Shown here: piece after piece, positions 61,167 to 64,000 of the stretch
Layout of the letters: every line of letters begins with the position of its first letter
How positions within the stretch are numbered: the stretch's first letter is position 1
NCBI RefSeq assembly: GCF_007741515.1
Contig: NZ_CP036263.1
Location: 434,001-498,000, forward strand
Reading direction: 5' to 3'
DNA: 64,000 nt
From: Adhaeretor mobilis
Lineage (GTDB): Bacteria; Planctomycetota; Planctomycetia; Pirellulales; Lacipirellulaceae
The notes under the pieces: generated by a model
Told to the model about the DNA's origin: nothing
Seen by the model: the letters and a program-made list of their open reading frames with translations, nothing else
The model's database searches: none
Program-made: the position numbers and the translations under genes

Positions 61167-61538
61167 ATGCCCAAACAAATTCTCGACGTTGGCAATTGCG
61201 TTCCCGATCACTCGGCGATCACACAATTCCTCACGAGCAAGTTCGATTGCGAAATCTCCCAAACGCACGGACCTGAAGATACGCTCTCGATGCTCAAAGC
61301 ACGCGAGTTTGACTTGGTCTTGATCAATCGCAAGCTTGATCGTGACTACACAGACGGTGCAGAAATACTCAAGCAGATCAAGGCGGACGCGACGATTGCC
61401 GACGTGCCGGTGATGATCATTACGAACTTCAACGAGCATCAAGAAGCTGCGGTCGAACTCGGCGCGATGCGCGGCTTCGGGAAGCTGGAGTTTGAGAAGT
61501 CGGAGACTCTGGAAAAGCTGAAGCCGATTCTTGGTTGA
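61167..61538 (+). CDS. Receiver-domain protein lacking the phospho-acceptor aspartate
   Basis: 123 residues from the ATG at 61167 (AAGAGAAG upstream; a GTG at 61158 is in frame). It is a single response-regulator receiver fold: ILDVGNCVPDHSAITQFL, FDLVLINRKLDRDYTDGAEI, VPVMIITNFNEHQEAAVELG and GFGKLEF. At the phosphorylation position there is Asn54 (LVLIN) rather than Asp, and the N-terminal acidic pair is reduced to one Asp. The Lys of strand 5 remains. It is probably a non-phosphorylated pseudo-receiver. No kinase or output domain gene is adjacent. Confidence 0.82.
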   Translation: MPKQILDVGNCVPDHSAITQFLTSKFDCEISQTHGPEDTLSMLKAREFDLVLINRKLDRDYTDGAEILKQIKADATIADVPVMIITNFNEHQEAAVELGAMRGFGKLEFEKSETLEKLKPILG

Positions 61539-61570
61539 GTTCTCTGGAGTGGTCTCGTTAGTGAGTTCCC

Positions 61571-61700
61571 GTTAGCCGACGAGCTTGCTCGCCGTGGAGT
61601 TACCAACTGAGATTGTGGTGACTCAGGTAACCGGACTCAGCCAACCGGTATGGCTGCGTTTAGTACTCAATCCTCGCGTCGACCAAGGTCGGCTGCTAAC
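61571..61700. repeat. Family C inverted repeat
   Basis: Arms 61571-61597 (GTTAGCCGACGAGCTTGCTC...) and 61675-61700 are imperfect complements. It matches the copies at 27361 and 51016; as at 51016, one arm has the GCTCG spelling and the other the ACCAAGGT spelling. Confidence 0.78.
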
Positions 61701-61751
61701 ACGCAAGTTGCAGAACTCGTTCGATTCATTAGAAACTTCTATGCGAAGCGT

Positions 61752-62096
61752 TTACTCGTCGATGATTTCTTTCACCGGCTGCACGAAGTGGGGCGATTTC
61801 TTGCTCAAGTCGGCGGCCTTCTTATCGGCCTGCTTGCGTTCGTTGTACTCGAACAACTCGACCCGTTTCAGCGATTGGCTGAATACGCCCCAGTAGGCTT
61901 TTAGGCGAACGACCTTGGCGGTGCGTTTACGCTTGGCGGCCTTTTTCTTTTTCTTGACGGGTTTCTCGTCGCCGTCGGCCGCCTTTTTCTTGGTGGTCTT
62001 CTTGGCCGCCTTTTTCGCCACCTTTTTCTTTGCGGGGGCTTTCTTGGCCGCTGCTTTCTTAGCAGGAGCCTTCTTTTTTGCGGTCTTTTTGGCCAT
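61752..62096 (-). CDS. Histone-H1-like lysine/alanine-rich protein with C-terminal domain
   Basis: 114 residues from the ATG at 62096 (a GTG nine bases upstream is in frame). The first 60 residues are Lys/Ala/Pro repeats (AKKTAKKKAPAKKAAAKK...), like bacterial histone-H1 (Hc1/AlgP) tails. The C-terminal half is a compact, more ordinary domain: RLKAYWGVFSQSLKRVELFE, YNERKQADKKAADLS, HFVQPVKEIIDE. DNA or RNA binding is likely for the tail; the C-terminal domain is not one I can name. Planctomycetes are known to have such lysine-rich proteins. No operon partner. Confidence 0.8.
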   Translation of the reverse strand: MAKKTAKKKAPAKKAAAKKAPAKKKVAKKAAKKTTKKKAADGDEKPVKKKKKAAKRKRTAKVVRLKAYWGVFSQSLKRVELFEYNERKQADKKAADLSKKSPHFVQPVKEIIDE

Positions 62097-62296
62097 CGAC
62101 GACACTTCCAGGCGTAGGGGTTCAAACTATCAGGACGAAGCTACCCAGTTTACCCGATCACTCTGTAGACGCCTAGTGGCCGCCCGTAGCCAAGGCGTTA
62201 GGGTTATAGTGGAGATTGACAAGGAAATTCCCGGTGGTCGCGATCTCGACAAGCCGATTCGCTGAGTAACCTGCGTTAAGCCAGAGTGACGACTCC

Positions 62297-62638
62297 ATGC
62301 CGGACCATGCTATAGAGACTCTCGAAGACGCCTCGGAAGATCGGCTGGAAGCGGAACCCTTAACGGGCTCTCTGCGATTGGGAGCCGTCGTGTATGCAGC
62401 GCTCGCGGTGTGGGCCATGAGCTGGAGCTTGGTGGAATTGATCAGTTCGCGACCCTACACAGGTGGCGCATTGCTATTGGCTACCTTCGCTCTCGCCGCG
62501 GCCGCCCTCGTTTGCATTAAGCAATGTCCTAAGTTGGCCTTCTGTCTGTTTCTTGTTGGGTACTCAGTTGCAGATATGGCTGCAATGATAAGGCCTAGTG
62601 AAATGGCGGCAAACTACCAAGCAGGTAAACTGCCCTAG
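62297..62638 (+). CDS. Small multi-pass membrane protein
   Basis: 113 residues. After an acidic N-terminus (MPDHAIETLEDASEDRLEAE) there are about three hydrophobic helices (LGAVVYAALAVWAMSWSLVE, GALLLATFALAAAALVCI, LAFCLFLVGYSVADMAAMI) and a short tail. No family recognised. It is convergent with the next gene, whose end is 20 bases away. ATG at 62297. Confidence 0.65.
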   Translation: MPDHAIETLEDASEDRLEAEPLTGSLRLGAVVYAALAVWAMSWSLVELISSRPYTGGALLLATFALAAAALVCIKQCPKLAFCLFLVGYSVADMAAMIRPSEMAANYQAGKLP

Positions 62639-62658
62639 GTGGCCTGATCTTCTGTTTC

Positions 62659-63093
62659 CTAGAGACGCACGCCCAGTCGCCTCGCTTGGAGCGTCAACGC
62701 TGGCTGGAAGTAGATGATCGGTCGTAGGCGGTGGGCCCCTGGGCGAGTCTTTGAGCGCTGCCTAGCCCAGAGAAACGTGCTATCTACTAATCGTCGCGGC
62801 AGCTTGCCCGTATGGACTTCGAGTACGACCTGATCGATGAATCGAGCGTCTGCTTTGGTAGCCGCCTTGAGGCCGACACGGAGTTGATCTCTCAGTGCGA
62901 CCTGACGGCCATTCCGGCCACGGGCCCCTGCTTGGCTGATGGTCGTGCCGCGGCTCTGTTGAGCTGCGAGGTGCGAAACGCTCACCAGTGTGATCAGCGC
63001 GCCTAATAACCCCAGCGCGAACAATTGACGGCGGGTGAGGTGGGTTCTTGCCTCGGTGAACAGGGTTTTCAGTGCTAATCTTTGGGGCTGCAT
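62659..63093 (-). CDS. Putative secreted or membrane-anchored protein of unknown function
   Basis: 144 residues from the ATG at 63093, preceded by AGGGAAAGC; the frame is open much further upstream, but that part has no coding character. A basic start (MQPQRLALKTLFTEARTHLTRRQ) and one hydrophobic helix (LFALGLLGALITLVSVSHLA) suggest export or a membrane anchor. The rest is basic with a motif GKLPRRLVDSTFLWARQR and RRLRPIIYFQPAL-like ending. Function unknown. Confidence 0.7.
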   Translation of the reverse strand: MQPQRLALKTLFTEARTHLTRRQLFALGLLGALITLVSVSHLAAQQSRGTTISQAGARGRNGRQVALRDQLRVGLKAATKADARFIDQVVLEVHTGKLPRRLVDSTFLWARQRSKTRPGAHRLRPIIYFQPALTLQARRLGVRL

Positions 63094-63738
63094 GCTGCTT
63101 TCCCTAGAGTTAGGTACGGAGTAGAGTGGGGGGACAGACAGTACGAAAAAAACGACTGTACGGTCAAGAGAAGATTGACCGAAAATTTTCTCGACGCGGG
63201 AAACTAGACCGGCTACGCTATTGCTGCGGCAGCAGGTCATTTTCCTACTGCCATGCTGCTTGGTACACGGTTTGCGGTGGCGAAAAAAGAAGACCTTCGC
63301 CATTTCGCGAGATAGAATTGTGGTGTAAGTTTCGCCCTCTACCCCGGTAAGAGTGTGTGACCGGGAAAGAGTGTGGCTCAGACCCGGGCCGTGCCGATAC
63401 ACTGGGTAGCTGAAAACTGGGTAGCAGCAAGAACAAAATTGCATTTTATCAACGTATAAGCTGGAGTCACCTCTAGCTAACAAATCAAACTTCCTGGTCA
63501 CATCCGTCGGGAGGACCTAAATACCGGATAGGCCCGCTTTGGCAACATGGCAGCGCGCAGCGCTGTTCGAGGCGCGTCTTTCTTCCAGCGACTCTTCCCT
63601 GTCGCAATGAGACTGGAAGTTTGTTTATAAGAACCGCGTGTGAAGCAAACGCTTTGCACGCGGTTTTTTTATGGCGGGACTGGCGTGCTAGAGACATGAG
63701 GTGCGAAGAGACAACTCATAGAAGCGAGAGTTTTCTCT
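63094..63738. other. Intergenic region with plus-strand terminator but no plus-strand gene
   Basis: 645 bases. Except for the strong terminator at 63632-63668 and a CAGCGC-GCA-GCGCTG hairpin near 63549-63563, nothing is assignable. A plus-strand small RNA ending at the terminator is possible. Confidence 0.4.
63632..63668 (+). terminator. Strong plus-strand rho-independent terminator
   Basis: AACCGCGTG (63632-63640) pairs with CACGCGGTT (63657-63665), with an inner GCAAA/TTTGC stem, and is followed by a run of T. There is no plus-strand gene immediately upstream. Confidence 0.85.
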
Positions 63739-64000
63739 TTAAGAACCTGGGCCACGTTCCGGCTCAGGCGCTTTTCTTGAAAGCCACTGATAGAGCTTCT
63801 TGCGGACGACTTGGAACAGCACCAGTCCCACGACGATGCCTATGACATCGGCAAGCCAGTCGTGCATGTCGCCGGTGCGGCCGACGGGGATTTGGGTGAT
63901 TTCGTCGATCATGCCGTAGACCGTGCCCACGAGCCAGACGGCAAAGTAATGCTTGGGCTGGAGTTCGCGCCGTAGGGTGAGTTCCCAGCCGGCGAGTACG
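63739..64000 (-). CDS. VanZ-family membrane protein, partial (5' end outside window)
   Basis: The open frame runs from the stop at 63739 to the window edge; the ATG at 63930 is internal. Before it the frame reads RRELQPKHYFAVWLVGTVYG. The signature YGMIDEITQIPVGRTGDMHD followed by WLADVIGIVVGLVLF matches VanZ-like proteins (D-E-x-x-Q and D-x-x-A-D-x-x-G). It is an integral membrane protein; the family is named from glycopeptide resistance, but most members have unknown roles. A basic, charged tail ends the chain. Confidence 0.8.
   Translation of the reverse strand, partial: VLAGWELTLRRELQPKHYFAVWLVGTVYGMIDEITQIPVGRTGDMHDWLADVIGIVVGLVLFQVVRKKLYQWLSRKAPEPERGPGS

Overview
The window looks like a chromosomal segment of a planctomycete, most likely order Pirellulales. 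The basis is several secreted proteins with PEP-CTERM anchors and dockerin-like EF-hand repeats, a DUF1559 prepilin-like protein, a PVC-type haem-binding protein with a cytochrome c tail, DUF1080 proteins, PQQ-like propellers, a PEP-CTERM sulfatase and moderately GC-rich DNA. No rRNA, tRNA or CRISPR array was recognised. The assignment is inferred from family content, not from a marker gene.

Layout. 1-13 kb: a secreted TPR protein, a DUF4331 PEP-CTERM protein, an overlapping metallophosphoesterase/hydrolase pair, a PVC cytochrome protein divergent from a DUF1080 protein, a VOC protein and a PEP-CTERM sulfatase. 13-27.4 kb: a YHYH PEP-CTERM protein, then a purine catabolism cluster: uraH, uraD, allB, urate oxidase, a ureidoglycolate amidohydrolase resembling the plant enzyme, ureidoglycine aminohydrolase, allantoate amidohydrolase and xdhABC. 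Together these would take hypoxanthine or xanthine through urate, allantoin, allantoate, ureidoglycine and ureidoglycolate to glyoxylate, releasing the nitrogen as ammonia. 27.8-32.2 kb: an FG-GAP PEP-CTERM protein, a small membrane protein, a DUF417 gene broken by a stop codon, and an ECF sigma factor with a zinc-finger anti-sigma candidate. 32.7-37.2 kb: a PQQ-like propeller and sdhC-sdhA with no sdhB beside them. 37.3-40 kb: a DUF1080 remnant, an intact ISAs1-type insertion splitting a putative cysteine amidase gene, and a SugE/Gdx-type exporter. 40-50 kb: TPR, acidic/lysine-rich and S41 peptidase proteins, purH, a LamG PEP-CTERM protein and a DUF1559 protein. 50-64 kb: a CBM9-like protein, a small Cys/His/acidic secreted protein, nadA, a solo FliN-like protein, an extremely cysteine-rich repeat protein, two PQQ-like propellers, a receiver protein lacking its phospho-aspartate, a histone-H1-like protein and a partial VanZ-type protein.

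Noncoding DNA is dominated by long imperfect palindromes that fall into families. Several families occur both as compact hairpins and as copies with another palindrome in the loop, so palindrome-within-palindrome insertion is the most unusual feature of the intergenic DNA. Gene decay is also visible: an IS-split gene that rejoins in frame, a nonsense-interrupted gene, and remnants of an anti-sigma gene and a DUF1080 gene.
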